From Trichopus zeylanicus subsp. travancoricus (lineage: Eukaryota; Streptophyta; Magnoliopsida; Dioscoreales; Dioscoreaceae): a DNA stretch of 64,000 nt. The DNA lies in contig RXID01014318.1 in assembly GCA_005019695.1 (NCBI GenBank), forward strand, positions 228,036 to 292,035, written 5' to 3'. Every line of letters begins with the position of its first letter. Within the stretch, counting starts at the first letter, position 1. A model generated the notes under the pieces. It searched no databases, was not told where the DNA came from, and saw nothing but the letters and a program-made list of their open reading frames with translations. The translations under genes were made by a program, and so were the position numbers. Below, one piece after another: positions 48,158 to 60,856 of the stretch.

Positions 48158-51100
48158 TCAACCATTGTTTTGAGAGGGGCCTCTAACTTTAAGACGCTTT
48201 GGCCCAAGCTCTATAGGTGGTGCCTCCTTGATGTTCTGCAATGGGTTAAATTGAAAACTACCAACTCTGTAATGCTCCTTCCTTTTTGCTTCCATGGGCT
48301 CAACCCTTTCTATCTTAACATCCGAAACATGTTTCCTGATCTTCAAGGATAATGATCCCCCAAGCCCACCACCAACGGAGGTTCTATCCCAATCATGACT
48401 CTGTGTTGAAGACAGTCCATGAACACCATTGCCTTCGTGACATAATTTCTTCAATCTTTTTAACACCTGGCACCAATTGGAAGCTTTTTCAGTTCCACAA
48501 TGGCATGAAAAATGAGAACAAATAAAAAAATTTAGAGAATTGGATATGCTGCATAAATCAGAACATGATACTCATCTGAAAAGAATAAAAAGGAGTGACA
48601 ATCATAAAAAGACATGCTAGACAAAATTCTTGAACACAATGGTTTGTTTGCAAATCACCAGGCAAAAAAACTTGAGCTGACAACAAGAGCTATAATACAT
48701 CTGTACCACCAATGTATAAATAGGTCAACATTCCATCCTATAGATATAATTCAGATTTTTCAAGTTCAAACACCTGCCCCTTTAATATTTGACTGGATAC
48801 CCAAATTGAAGATATTTTTGAAATATATCCTAAAAAAAAACATAATATTAACATTACTCTCATTTACTCAATTCAACAATGGCCTTGAAGACATCTGCTC
48901 TAAATCAACCTCTATCTGCCTTGATTCTGCTTCATTAATTGACTACAAAAGTAAGTCTGGAGTAATCAACCACTGACTCACTGACAAAAGAGACTTGGCT
49001 GTCTTATATCCTTTCAGGTAAAGACCAACTTTAATGGGCCTTCTCTTGTTATAGACTAAAATATTTCAAACTTTATAAGTGGATAAGGATTCTGGAGAGC
49101 TAAAGAGTCCCAGGACGCATGCCAAATTAAGAGCATTTCCTGTAACAGAACCATCAATCTGATTCAAAATAGGATTAAAAAACAGAATATCATCAACTGC
49201 CTTACTTTGCTCATGCAGCAATCACACAAAAAGAAAACTATAAGTTGCCTTAAATTTCACTTTTGTGCTCATAATTTATCTCAAATTTTCCCTCTTGAAA
49301 GGCTAGCTCCATTCCCTATATCATAGGGTAGAATGATAGAAGTAGAGGGAACAATTTATATCAACCAGGGAGGCAAAATCTCATTGTAGTTCTATCAGAC
49401 AATGATCTTTTCACTTAGAGCTGAGATCTGAGCTTTATACATCCTAACGTCCAAAACTAATGAATCAGTAGTCTGCAAATTAATCAACAACCAAAACTGC
49501 AACTGACTTCCAGTAAGGCCACTTGAGACCAAAAACATGGCAAGGGAACTATCATGATCTAAACAGATAGACTAAAAGACACTCTTTGTCTACTTTCTGG
49601 CATGGGTATATTTCAACCAAAGATGGTCTACCCTTTAAATGGAGATATCAACAATGGTTGCATTTTAGAATACTATTAATTAGAAATAAAATGCATTGGG
49701 ACATTATCATTACATAATAAACACATTAACGTCCTGTTAATTATTCCTTTCCCATCCATCTCTAAGCTTATGCATGTTTATTATATAGTTTATGTAAAGT
49801 TTTACATTTTCATACTCGATACATAACTGTTTGTGGCTTTGTAATTTGAAAACTGCATATGCGGCCATTTATGGAACTACATCCTGGATATGTGAAGTTC
49901 TTTAACTGTTCACATATGCCCAATGCATTTTCAAACACTGAAAAATGGTGTGCAATTAATGGAAATAGAATGTCAAAACAAAAGAATAGAAGATTACAGC
50001 AATGCAATAACAAAAGGTCAATAAGCCGGCATTCTCTTTCCCCATAAAACTTCTAATCTTTCTTCTACCATGTCTTTAATGCATATCAGCCCTTATGCTA
50101 ACAATATGTGCATATTCATCAAGCAAATCACTAGGATATCTCAGACACTGAATTGTATAACGGTACTTTTATTAACAGACAAAAACTGAATTTTAAATAC
50201 TGTAGTTAGGTCACGAAATGAAGACCCAGATTCGTAATTAACATATATACCTGCTGCTCAGGAAGCTTTATTCCCTTAGCATCCCTATTTCCTTTGTCCA
50301 TATGAACTACAGATCTGCGCTTAACCCTGAATATCTCTGAATCAGAATCATCATCATCATTTATACCATCGAGGCAAGCTTGATGGCCAGTCCTACTTTT
50401 GGCAAGTGGTGTTGCTTCTGCTGATCCACATGGAGAAGCATGCATGCTTTGTGAATCCTTACTTTGGTTTAATGGCATTTTATTGGTTTTATAACTTCCC
50501 TGAATAATAAGCATGTCAGTACCTTAAATTTTCAAAAGCAAAAAAAAAGGACAAAATGTTTGCAAATAATTCATTTTGCTAACACACAAGAGCAACTGAA
50601 TCACAAGCGAAACCTTACATTATTGTATGATGTGCTCTTATCGTGCCATGATGATAATGATGAGAATGGTGGAACTGAACACATTGATTCTTGTGCATCA
50701 TATTTGACATGCCCTCTCCGACGAATGAAATCAAAATCTTGTGAATGACCTGCACTTTGCTCCAAATTCTCAAGGCTTTGTTCAAGTTTTATCTCACAAT
50801 ATGGAATATACCCATCATCACTGCCTGCTACAAATAAATTCGTCTGCAGGCATGCATCTTCACCCTGTAGTGCTTGCTTTTGGACTTCATCTATGACACC
50901 CTTTTCCTGCTCAAATTTCCTTGCTGCAGCCTCCAACTCTAAGTAGTCATGTCTAGAGAAGACAACCTGATTACTCCCACACCGGCAGTTCCTTAGCTCT
51001 GTTTCTGAATGAGATAAAAAATCAACAATTTAAGTCAAAAGGACATCAAGAGCCAAACAACATGATACAAAAGGCATAAAGATGTCATGTCCACATACCA

Positions 51101-54100
51101 TGACGAAGACAAATAGGATTCATACTGCATCTGCACTTGACATATGACACATAGCAATCCCGAAGACAGGTGCCACAGAGCACAGTTCCAGATATATTCG
51201 AATAAGAGCACATGCGTGCTCCTGATTTCTTAAGCGCCCATCGAGCACGGTGCTGAAATCGCATTAAATGCACAAAAGAAACCTTGACACAATGTTGAGA
51301 GGACAGTTCCTCAGTTGGACGGAAATATTTAGCGCAAGGATTCAACCTTCTTCTACAAAGAAGCATCGCTTCTTTACAGAGAAGTTCCTCATGTGGAAGC
51401 AAGGGTGTCCTCTTCAACAATGCATACCTTCGGCTAGCCACAGCACCTAGTGGAAACCAATCCCCAATGGCAAAGTTTACTGCTTCACCACAATTGAAAC
51501 CTAAAATTTTGACCAGACATCAAATTTCAGGCAGTAAATTTGAATTGGCATGTTAAATAGAAGATGGTTATCCGTATATTAATTTTTTATTTACAAGGAG
51601 CATGACTAGCAGTTTTCAATCTTACCATGACTAAATCCAGAGTGATATGCTCGAGGGAAGGTGATTACAAACTCTCCGGGTTTTTGTACAGCTTTATAAA
51701 CAGGGACATTGTGCTTTAATAATATATTGGGAGGAAACATTGTTGTCTTCCCCAAGAGTATATCAAATGCTGCATCTACTCCTTCAGAGGATAAAATCCC
51801 ATTGTCATACACATGCTCTTGGACAACTTTTTCAAAGTCACAGGCTGCATGACCTGGTATGCCATACCAAGTCTTGAATGCTCCAGAATGATGATAATTA
51901 ATGCTGCCAGGATAGAATAAAACTTCATATAGCAAATGAACTGCTTCAATAATATAAGAAAAGCAAAATGATAGTCAAGTTTAAGGAAATGAACTTATGG
52001 AAACCTGTACAAGTAGTGATCCTCCACATGCCATGCGAACATACTGAATAGCATTCCTATATACAGCATGGGATCAGTTACTCCCTGAAATGATTTGACT
52101 AACATTAGCAAGACTGGCAACCATGTGAACAATATGAACAAAATTAAATAGAGGCAAGGAGGAAACAATTCACTTCTCACCGGAATTGCCACCCCAAGAA
52201 GCCGTAATATAGACCTAGGAAGGCGTGAAAGCCCCTGGATACAATAAGACAAGTGGTTAAACAATGAATACAAAAACATGATGCAAGGGGAATAGACAGC
52301 CAATAAAAATGGCAACAACATAATAGAACTCAACAGTAAATAATGAAAAGAAGAAAAAAAAAACATTTCCACTATAGGATGCTTGAAAGTTTTTATACTC
52401 CACTGTGCCACTCAAGTGTTGGAAATCATAGACACTATGTAAAAAATAAATCAATGAGCATGACCAAATGGTGGCCAAATCTGATGATTTATGACAAAAC
52501 AAAATATTGTAGTATATATTGCATAGGAAAATTCAATGATAGATATTGAAGGACCACTACCTTCAAGTTCCATTTGCTTTTCCCAAGCTGGTCATTAGGA
52601 GATGATGAGAAAGCACTACCATCAATATCACATGCATATTCAACAAACTCTGTCTTGCCACAACCAATTTCCTGCCAGAACTGCTCCTCCAAATACCTAG
52701 CTGGGAGACATCCGGCACTAGAATATCTTCGAGCAAACTCCTTGTTTGCCATCTTCTCGAAATCCCGTAATGAGTGCTTCCTGAACATTTATGAAAGCAG
52801 ACACTTAGTGCAGCAAATACAAATAACTGGTCAAACATTTGTTCCAGATAGAAACACACCTTCCACTCATGAAAAAGGTGACCTGGTCATCTACTGTCCA
52901 TTCAGCAAGGCGAAGAGGCTGCACTCTAGTGTTAAACTTAAATCCAGCTTTCTCCTTCATCAAAACAACACCAGCAGGTACTGAAGCACTTAAAGGAGAA
53001 ATTACCTTACATATACCTGTGAAAAAGAAGAGTAAGTTTACTTCATTTAAGTTCTTAAAATGGAGGAAAATAAAATCCAATTGTCCATTGCAAGTCAGGC
53101 TTTCAGAAGGCAAGTTACAAAAATCTACAATAGATGTAGGAAACTCAAAAAGACACACAAAATGACTGGATTGCAACAGTAACACATGACAATTTGCATG
53201 CCATGGAACAAAATATGACAAAAAAATAAAGAGAAAATGAAAACTGACAATATACTAATTCTCAAAAAATTACCAGCAAGGATTTTCAACAGATACACAC
53301 AATAAACAATAGATGTTAGGAAAAGAAGAAAGAAGGAATGAAAATCATTAAATCATTACCGTATTTGGAAGCTACAGGAGCAATTTTTTGGAGATAAGTT
53401 AATGGGTCCTCAAACTCATCCTTTGATGGGCAGAATACAGGACATTCGGGGATTGTATCAATCCAATCTAGGTTAGAAGTGTCGAATTTTTCCACCTTAT
53501 GCTTTGTAAAAGCATCCTTTGCTGGACCAACTTTAACATGAGAAAATGCATCAGCATCACCCTGCATTCTCATTCCACATGATGCATTAGTTCTCAAAGC
53601 ATCACCTCCACTTCTGGTCATCATATTAGTAACATCTACCCCTTCAGATACAACTCCCAACTTTATCTGTTGGTGTTTTTTACAATTCAGAATTCCTAAC
53701 CCAATTCCAACGTCTTTGGATAAAGAAGACTTGCCTTCCACCTGTAACAAAAAATACAACTGATGAGAGAGCGAGAAAATAGGGTGCAAGTGACTCATCT
53801 CCAAAATACATTTCTTGAGTGAAAAGTACAGAAATTAATACATAAAATCAAGGGTAAGATCGTTGCATGTTGCATACAAAGTAGAACTAAATGTAGCAGC
53901 ATGAGTTTACCTCTGATTATTATGATATATACGTAGAGTGCTCCCAACAAATACAACAAGTTGAGGCTTAAAAGACGTGCTCAAAAGTTGAAGCAAAAAA
54001 GATTTGACCAAATTAGGGCTAATATTGATGGATTTAGTGTGTTGAGTGTGCCTTTGCATATAGCTGCACTTTAAAAACTCACAATTTGTAGAAAATATCA

Positions 54101-55028
54101 CACTATACTGCAGGCTTGCAAAAATGGTAATTCACCAACAGAAAAGATCAAACAGGAAAAAAGAAAACTCTGATAAGATACCTAATACCTTTAGGAATCA
54201 TATGTAGTAATGATCTCAAAGAAGACTAGCCCAATGATATCGCAGTTGTAGCTACCAGAGACACTGTTCCATTTAATCCTAATTGTACCTCCATTAGAAA
54301 GGTCTAACATTATCATAGTAGGATACAATTTTATGCAATAAACCCACTTCAAGAATGAGCCTAATATCCAGATCAAATGCATAAAAACCAAGACCAAAAC
54401 CAAATATCACTTAGTTCTCTAGTCAAAATATTGTTCCCAAAACCATGAAAAAATAAGAGTCAATTATGAAGGTTCACACCCATCAAGACAACACGCTCAA
54501 ACTGATACCTTGAACACCTATTCAAAGATGAGCCCATCCCTTCCAAAATTACAACAGAGGTGAAATTCCACCCAGAAAACAACTATTCTACTAGTCCACA
54601 TAATCCTCCCAATCCTTCGTCACGAGAGATCCTGTTCCAAGGATATCGGCAAGAAAGTAGAGCTGACACTAAACCCTACAGGCGTTTATTCGCTAGAAAG
54701 GATACAAAATATTCAACGGATTTAGTCCCAAATTTTCAACTATTTTCAATGCCTATTTAATTCAAGTGGAAATAAAAGGAAAATTTGCAGCGGTTTGACT
54801 GAATCAGAAACCAACATTAAAAACAGGGAGAAATCAAACGCAATTCTTTCAAAAGATCAAATAATCAAACTAAAAAAACAAGATACTAACTAGGGAATGC
54901 CACAGAACGAGAAAATTCTCTCGAATTACTACCAAATTGAGACCGCCAAGCGTCTTTCCAACCGAAATAACTCCATAGATCAAACCGCAGAATCAAGAAA
55001 AGCCAACAGGATCCAAACAACTCACCAT
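48158..55028 (-). CDS. JmjN/JmjC histone demethylase, JMJ706-like
   Basis: Nuclear Fe(II)/2-oxoglutarate-dependent lysine demethylase; the rice relative JMJ706 acts on histone H3K9 methylation. Coding exons: 55028-55026, 53741-53360, 53016-52860, 52780-52561, 52234-52181, 52084-52005, 51903-51626, 51500-51099, 51004-50619, 50499-50251 and 48466-48158. All phases close for 839 residues. JmjN (ECPVFCPSKDEFEDPLTYLQ) is at about 98-137. JmjC has its metal ligands in WHVED (H291, E293) and AYHSGF (H386). A C5HC2 zinc finger (LCGTCLRDCY...CLRHG...CRCGSNQV) follows at about 490-530. A Ser/Asp-rich linker precedes SDSEIFRVKRRS and a C-terminal basic region ending KRLKVRGPS. The start ATG sits directly against the first donor; VEGKSSLSKDVGIGL follows, like the family N-terminus. 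Intron 10 is the largest after intron 1. Complete catalytic residues suggest activity. Confidence 0.94.
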
Positions 55029-55034
55029 TTCATA

Positions 55035-55590
55035 CCGAGCCCCGATCCGTGACCCCTCCACCGTCCTCAATATCAAGAAATCCACGAAATCCTCGCGATC
55101 TCCGTCATCCTCCGTCAGAGCTCCAACCACATTACCCTAGAAGCCCCTAATCAGTCCAAGATTCAAAGCCTTTCCAGCACGACAAGAAATCTCCACCGAC
55201 CAAAGAATTCGAGGCCCAACCTTCCAAGAAACGGATAGCAGGAGCCTGTACAGCTGCAGCAGTGGGATCTCGGCAAGGGCGAGGAGGTTTTCCGGCGAGG
55301 GAGATGGTATTCCGGCCAGCGGGGAAAGGAGAAGGCAGGGGTAACGGCGGACGGCACTGTTAAGAACGGAGGAGGCTTGGAAAACCAGAGATGAGGAAAA
55401 GAGCGGGTATTTGTTGGTTGGCAATAAATAAAGAAAATAAAATATGGAGCTGAAGAGATAAAAGAAAAGCCGTAGTTGTTGGACGGTTCGACCAAACTTC
55501 CTCCGCAACTGGATCCGCCTTCCACGCCATCCGCTTACCCTCAGATGCTCACCTCGAAATTCCCTTAACACCGACGGATTTTCTCCTTAA
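55035..55590 (-). promoter_or_regulatory. Leader and proximal promoter of the JMJ gene
   Basis: GC-richer DNA upstream of the start exon, as expected for a first exon and core promoter. The 144- and 120-codon frames here read into the leader and have no family signal. A second, out-of-frame ATG lies five bases before the true start and opens a 17-codon frame that overlaps the real one. Confidence 0.4.
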
Positions 55591-55726
55591 TTACAGAAAA
55601 TCCTTATCCATGAAAACTCGAAGAGGGGCGTTCTAGTCAATTCATAAATCGGAGATTCCCTAGGGCTATTTCGGAAAAATGTGAAGCCGGACGCTGAACC
55701 GAGTCGTCGGTTGTAGAGTACGCAGG

Positions 55727-55932
55727 TGATCGTTTGATTAAAATTAGTAAATTATTTTTATAAATTAATATTTTTTATTAAAATTAAAGTTTAATAATTT
55801 AAAATTCGAAAAATTATTTAATTTTTATAATAATTTAATTTAATAATAATATAAAATAAGTAATATTAATTTTATAAGAAAAAAATAATCTTAAAAAAAA
55901 TTGATTCTGATCTATCCAAACTAAACGCTAGT
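55727..55932 (+). mobile_element. AT-rich MITE, copy 3 of 3
   Basis: Starts at tcgtttgattaaaattag and ends at ctatccaaactaaacgctag, whose reverse complement begins ctagcgtttag. The interior ataaattaatattttttatt, then aaaattaa, then aataatttaatttaataata matches the copy at 32525-32762 almost word for word. It lies upstream of the JMJ gene. Confidence 0.6.
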
Positions 55933-55939
55933 GTTTAAC

Positions 55940-58560
55940 TACGGATCAAATTACGTTCCTATTCCTAACAAATGCCAAATTTACAGGATTGCCGCATAGA
56001 GATTGTCGAGGAGATGGGGGTATTTTGGTAAAGTGGGGAAGCTAGAACAGACGGCGTTCTGAAGGCAATATATCGCGGAGAGTTGAGATTCTCGCGCTCT
56101 CGAAATTCCCGGTGATTGAGCGGCTGTTATTACGTGCCACGTGGCAAGAAAAGAGTTCTTGTGCAGGTAATCAGATATCCGTAGCGTGACACGTGCAATT
56201 TACGTGTTTTTGACCGTTGGATTTAAAGAGGGGAGGAAACAGGAATCCGCGCCAGAACGGGATGAGCTGGCAGGTACGTTCACGCGCGCCCGCGCGGTAC
56301 GCAAACCGCCAGGCGGTTTTCTGACCGGCGGTTTTGGGATTTCCGTTGCCGCGCACTATTTTAGTTCAAAGGCTACCGTCACCGCGATGGAGTTTTAGAA
56401 AATAATTAATTTGAAATGATGTTATTTTTTAAGATTAAATTAATTAATTTCGATTTACATTACAATTAAATTTAAAATATTATTTTAGAACGAGCTTATT
56501 TTATTTTTAAATTTTAAATCAAACGTGGTCTTAAATTTTAACTTAGATTCACCTCCGTCCAATTACCCCACGTGCTCGTTTGCGTCGCTTTAGCTTAGTC
56601 GGGTTGGAAGTTCGGCTCGGGGACTCGGCCCGGTGATGACATTTCCCAGTCAGCCAAAACAAAGTCTGAAGGCGGCTCGTGCTGTCCGGCTCGTTTTCGC
56701 AAGTTCCTCTCGGGTCGGATCCGGGTCCTTGACATTCGCGGGTCCGGAATCCGGTTTCAGATATATTTCCGGAAAGTGACAAAAATATCCTTCTGAGCTG
56801 CAGAAAACCCCAGGGATGCCCCTCGCAGTCGCAGGTGTCCGGGAAGAGACGTGTTTTTGTGTCAGATATTAATGAGGTCCGGTTGGTTCGGTAACCAGCT
56901 ACGGCGTTTGTTTACATGTCTGCCCAGCAGAATTTAATTTACTCAAATATTGGAAATTTTAGATTCTGACATCGCCCGTCGTCCATCCACTGGAGACCTA
57001 CTTTGAAATGGACTTGACTTCCATTGCATTTATGACAACAGCCCAAATTTGTGTTCTGATTTTTCTGCTGATCCCGATGTTCACGTTTTGTTAAATTAAT
57101 TAAATGGAAGTTGTTGCACCAAATCTCGTATCGAGTTCGACTTATTAAAGTCGAGTCATTGACTCGAAACCGGTTTGGCATAGGGTCTTGAGTTTCTTCA
57201 CCGAATTTCAGGACTTCAGTACGACTTTGTCTCCTAAATTAAGGATGAATTTACCAGAAAATCCGCTTTACATTCGCGTTTTTGACAAAGTCTCTTATTA
57301 TCAAAATAATAATTATTATTATTTGACAAAGTCAATTAAGATACGTCCTATCAATCAAAAGCATCAAAAATATAATTACCTCCAACATTACCGACATGCC
57401 GCCGGAGAAAAGGCACTCGATTCTAAGAATCAAGATTATTATTTAATTGCTAAAAAAAGAAAAAGAAAAAAAAAGAAGAAAGAAATGGAGTTTGCGGCGA
57501 GCGATACGTCCACGTCACCCCCCAGAAAGCCGAAAAAGGGCCAAAAGCAGAGCCCACTTTTCGAATTTATTATTATATCATCGTGTCATATATGCTCTTT
57601 TGAGGGGTTAAAACGGAATTCCGTTGGAATTACGGTCACATGTCCGTTTTTAGTCCAACGGAGGCCGTTTTCATTTCACATTACTGTTTTGGACAATCAT
57701 TATCGAAGGTCAAATTCAACGGTCAAACTCAGCGTCGCAGGCTTGCTCGGTTAACAACAGAAAAAACGGAACAGGTGTACTACCGCGTGTCACGAAAGCA
57801 GGAAAGCGTCTGTTTTTTGTCAATAAATTGTAGAATATTTCAACGCGCGTTTGATTTTCCGCGTCCGATTAACAATCAAATAGTACAAATTTAATCAAGT
57901 TAAATATTTATTTTTCAGAAATGGTTGTTCCTTCCTTGTTGATCTATTTTAGTGTTTGATCCGACTCACTATTGCCACTGTTTGTCCTTGTTGCTATCGC
58001 GAGCCTATTTGTTCCCGTTGAGAAATCCAAACTTCATATTTTTTTTTATTTAATATATTTGTGTAATATAATTATTTTTATTATTTATTTGTAATTAAGT
58101 CGCTTTAATTAGTTGTTAAATTATATTATGTATATAAAAAATTAGTTAGTTCGTATGAAATAAATATAAAAATAATTTTGGAAAAAAAAATGCAAAACCT
58201 TCACTACTCATACTATCTTTGAAAGATAAAAAAGATAATATGACTACTTTTTTCATTAGTCTGCTTAGTCCAGATTATTTCAAACTAAGACCAAGGTGTT
58301 GCTGATTTCGTCTTTATTATTTATGTGTATATTTTCTCTTGTTTGGTGAGCAATGAATTAGGCGAAAGCCCAGGTCCATGTCTTGGCTTATTGGGCCTAA
58401 AAATGCATCCAATGGGGCCAAATGGCCCTCGGCGTGTTGTTGTTCTCATTTTTTCCGTTTCTTTTTAGAAATCTCGGCCTTGTCTTTATTGACATTAAGT
58501 TCTTAGCTATTATATTAATATTTCTACTTTCTTTCTAATTCCCCGTTCCTGTGTTTCTGT
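55940..58560. other. Spacer with no recognised gene
   Basis: Mixed composition, GC-richer at about 56000-56380 and 56560-56880. The 188-codon forward frame at 57188-57754 is lysine- and asparagine-rich with no domain and looks like chance. AT-rich blocks lie at 56400-56520 and 58030-58190. No RNA gene or gene found. Confidence 0.45.
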
Positions 58561-58566
58561 TTTTAT

Positions 58567-59455
58567 CAAGGTTTATAGTTACGGTTTCGATTTCGGTTTT
58601 AGGACCCAACGAAACCGATACGTTTCGGCCGTTTCGGTTTCAGTTTCAGCTATTTCGGTTTCGACTAAAAGATTTTTTTAATTATTAATTATGTGTTGAC
58701 CAGAGTTTGACTATATTTTGACTATACTTTGACTTCAAATTAAAAATACGATAAGATATTATAAATAATTTTAAAAAAATAAAAAAATAAGGAATAAATT
58801 TATACTTAATTTTACCATAATATTAAATATTATTTTAGTTAATTAAAATTAATGTTGATAGTTAGTCACTGATATAGTCTATTTTTAATATATATTAATG
58901 TATTAAAAAACATACAAAAAGTAATATAAATATGATTAAAAGTTAAAAATTAACATAAGCAACCTACCAAAGTATTACGTTATAATTTCACACTCAGATG
59001 TTCAAAACTCAACTGATGATAATGATTAGTTGTATTACGTTATAATTAATGAATTATGTATGTGTCAAGTACATTTTAATAATAAGTTAAATTTGTTTAT
59101 ATTAATTTTTAACTTTTAATCATATTCATATTATTTCTCATATATTTTTTTTATACAGTAATATATAAAAAAATAGACTATATCGGTAGTTAACTATCAA
59201 AATTAATTAAAATAAATTAAAATAATATTTAATCTTATGGTAAAATTAATTATAAATTTTTTTTGAAAATTTTATTGTACTTTTTAATTTAAAATCAAAG
59301 TACAGTCAAAATATAATTAAACTCTAATCAACACATAATTAATAACTAAAAAAAAATCTTTCCGTCAAAATCGAAATGATTGAAACAGAAACGTATCGAT
59401 TTCGTTAAGTGCCAAAACTAAAACTGAAATTGAAACTTAAAACCTTGGAAAAATC
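58567..59455. repeat. Long inverted repeat (palindrome), arms about 350-400 bp
   Basis: The left arm (about 58567-58970) and the right arm (about 59095-59455) are reverse complements over nearly their whole length, at an estimated 80 percent identity. Matching landmarks, in order inward, are aaggttt, acgaaaccgatacgtttc, ttattaattatgtgttga, attttaccataa, tatagtctattttt and atgattaaaagttaaaaatt. A loop of about 120 bases separates the arms. A transcript would form a very long hairpin. The outer ends match those at 60855 and, weakly, the insertion in 4CL intron 3. Confidence 0.8.
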
Positions 59456-59729
59456 TCAAATTATATCAATGTTGATTTGGCATATATTTTACCCATCTTT
59501 CTCTTTTATACTAATTTTGTGTCTAATAAAAAGTAAAAACTACAATTATATTTTAAAAATAATTAAATATAATCGAGAATGCAGGCATTTCTTGATTCAA
59601 TCGGCTGCAGAGAACTCCCTACAAGTAAATAATTAGTTATGGATAATACAACAATATTATTTTACTCAATCGAAACAAAAAATGGCATAATCAAATAGCG
59701 GTTAAGCACGGGCTAGGTCGTCTACTTCT

Positions 59730-60553
59730 TTATTCAACGCGCCTCAAATCCACCTTTCTCTGCTCGAGAGCGTAGGGCATGTACATTCCCAGGATCTTGT
59801 CCCACGCAACGAAGAATGGCTGAGAGAAGTTGTATTTGCTGCCGAAGAGCTGGTGGTGGATGTCATGGTAAGCGCTGTTGTTGCTGAAGAAGAGATGGCG
59901 TACATTCCCAGGGAGCCACAAGCCACAGTGATCATCGATGGTCTTGATAGTAGCAAACGAGAAGAAGAAGAAGCCGGTGCGAGGAGTCATGCTGGAGAGG
60001 AGGGGAGCGCGCCCCCAACCGTGTCGAGAAGGAGCCTTCCAAGGGATGGTTGTAGAGGGCTCTGAAAGCATAGGGGACGACGAGGGTGTGGTGCTTGGAG
60101 TGGACGTGCTTGTACAAGAACTTGTTGATGTACATGTACCTGTGGATGAAGTACTACCATGTATCCATCACCACCATTGCCACAACAAACTGCACTGCCA
60201 TCACCAGGAACGAATGTTGCAGCTTCACTGTTCCATTGCCATCGCTTATAATCTGAAAAAGATTTGTAAATCAAGTAAAGAACTTGAGGTTCCAAGGTTT
60301 CTATGCAACAAGAACAGAGAGTTGACTTACTTCGAACAAGTAGAGGGAGACGACCACTTAGCATGCTTGCTGCACCAGGACACTTTTAACGACAGTTTGC
60401 TTTGGAGACTATGTTCTTGGTGCCTTCTTCTGCTCTCGTGTGTAGCCGATAGTTGTCCATGTCACCTAAAAGCACGTAGATCCCCGAGTAAATCCAGTAG
60501 ATGGCAATCGGCACGAAGGTCCCGAGGAGCTCGTCAAAGATAGGAAGCGCCAT
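59730..60553 (-). pseudogene. Broken sphinganine C4-hydroxylase gene
   Basis: Relatives are endoplasmic-reticulum di-iron fatty acid hydroxylases that add the C4 hydroxyl of phytosphingosine. The start (FDELLGTFVPIAIYWIYSGI) is at 60553. A one-base shift follows at about 60388 (NIVSK / QTVVK). VQQAC then hits a TAA at about 60361, and an intron with a normal donor (gtaagt) follows. The next exon gives VQFVVAMVVMDTW and a TAG where relatives have Gln. Then come HRYM...FLYKHVHSKHHTLVVPYAF, two more frameshifts near 60015-60040, and a clean C-terminal stretch (MTPRTGFFFFSFATIKTIDD, AYHDIHHQLFGSKYNFSQPF, DKILGMYMPYALEQRK). The usual HRYMH is HRYMY here, so a metal ligand is lost. The kept intron shows it is a DNA-level duplicate, not a retrocopy. 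Confidence 0.85.
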
Positions 60554-60612
60554 CTTCTCCGATCAGAAGAAAGAGAGAACTTTAGATGCTAGAGAAAGAG
60601 AGAGTAGTGAGA

Positions 60613-60745
60613 TGCCGCCGGCGCGCTGAGCTCTGAGATCGCCGCCGGCGCGCTGAGCTTGCCCCGAGCGCGCTGCGCTCGTCCCGCGCACGCCGAGCTC
60701 ACCGCCAGCGCCCTACACTCGCCCGCGCACTCGCTTTGCTCGCTG
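60613..60745. repeat. GC-rich repeat upstream of the hydroxylase pseudogene
   Basis: The word gccgccggcgcgctgagct occurs twice, 27 bases apart (about 60614 and 60641), followed by related gcgcgctgcgctcg and gcacgccgagctcacc words. This is a degenerate GC-rich minisatellite in an otherwise AT-rich area. Confidence 0.6.
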
Positions 60746-60775
60746 CCACCCGAAAGAGAAGCACAGTAAAATCCT

Positions 60776-60856
60776 AAACCCGAAACGAAATATATGATTT
60801 CATTTCAGGTTCGGTCGAAACCGAATCGTCTCGGCCGAAACTTAAAACCTTAATTT
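60776..60856. repeat. Right outer end related to the palindrome arms
   Basis: In reverse complement this stretch begins aaggttttaagtttcggc and continues into gacgattcggtttcgacc, the same style as the left outer end at 58567 and the inner end at 59455. It may be the right terminal repeat of a larger element that includes the pseudogene. Confidence 0.45.

Noticed and set aside
57188..57754. 188-codon forward frame
   Set aside because: Lysine/asparagine-rich low-complexity translation of AT-rich DNA, with no family signal and no promoter.
59938..60543. 201-codon forward frame opposite the hydroxylase pseudogene
   Set aside because: Antisense to a recognisable hydroxylase. Its codons mirror the conserved reverse-strand sequence.
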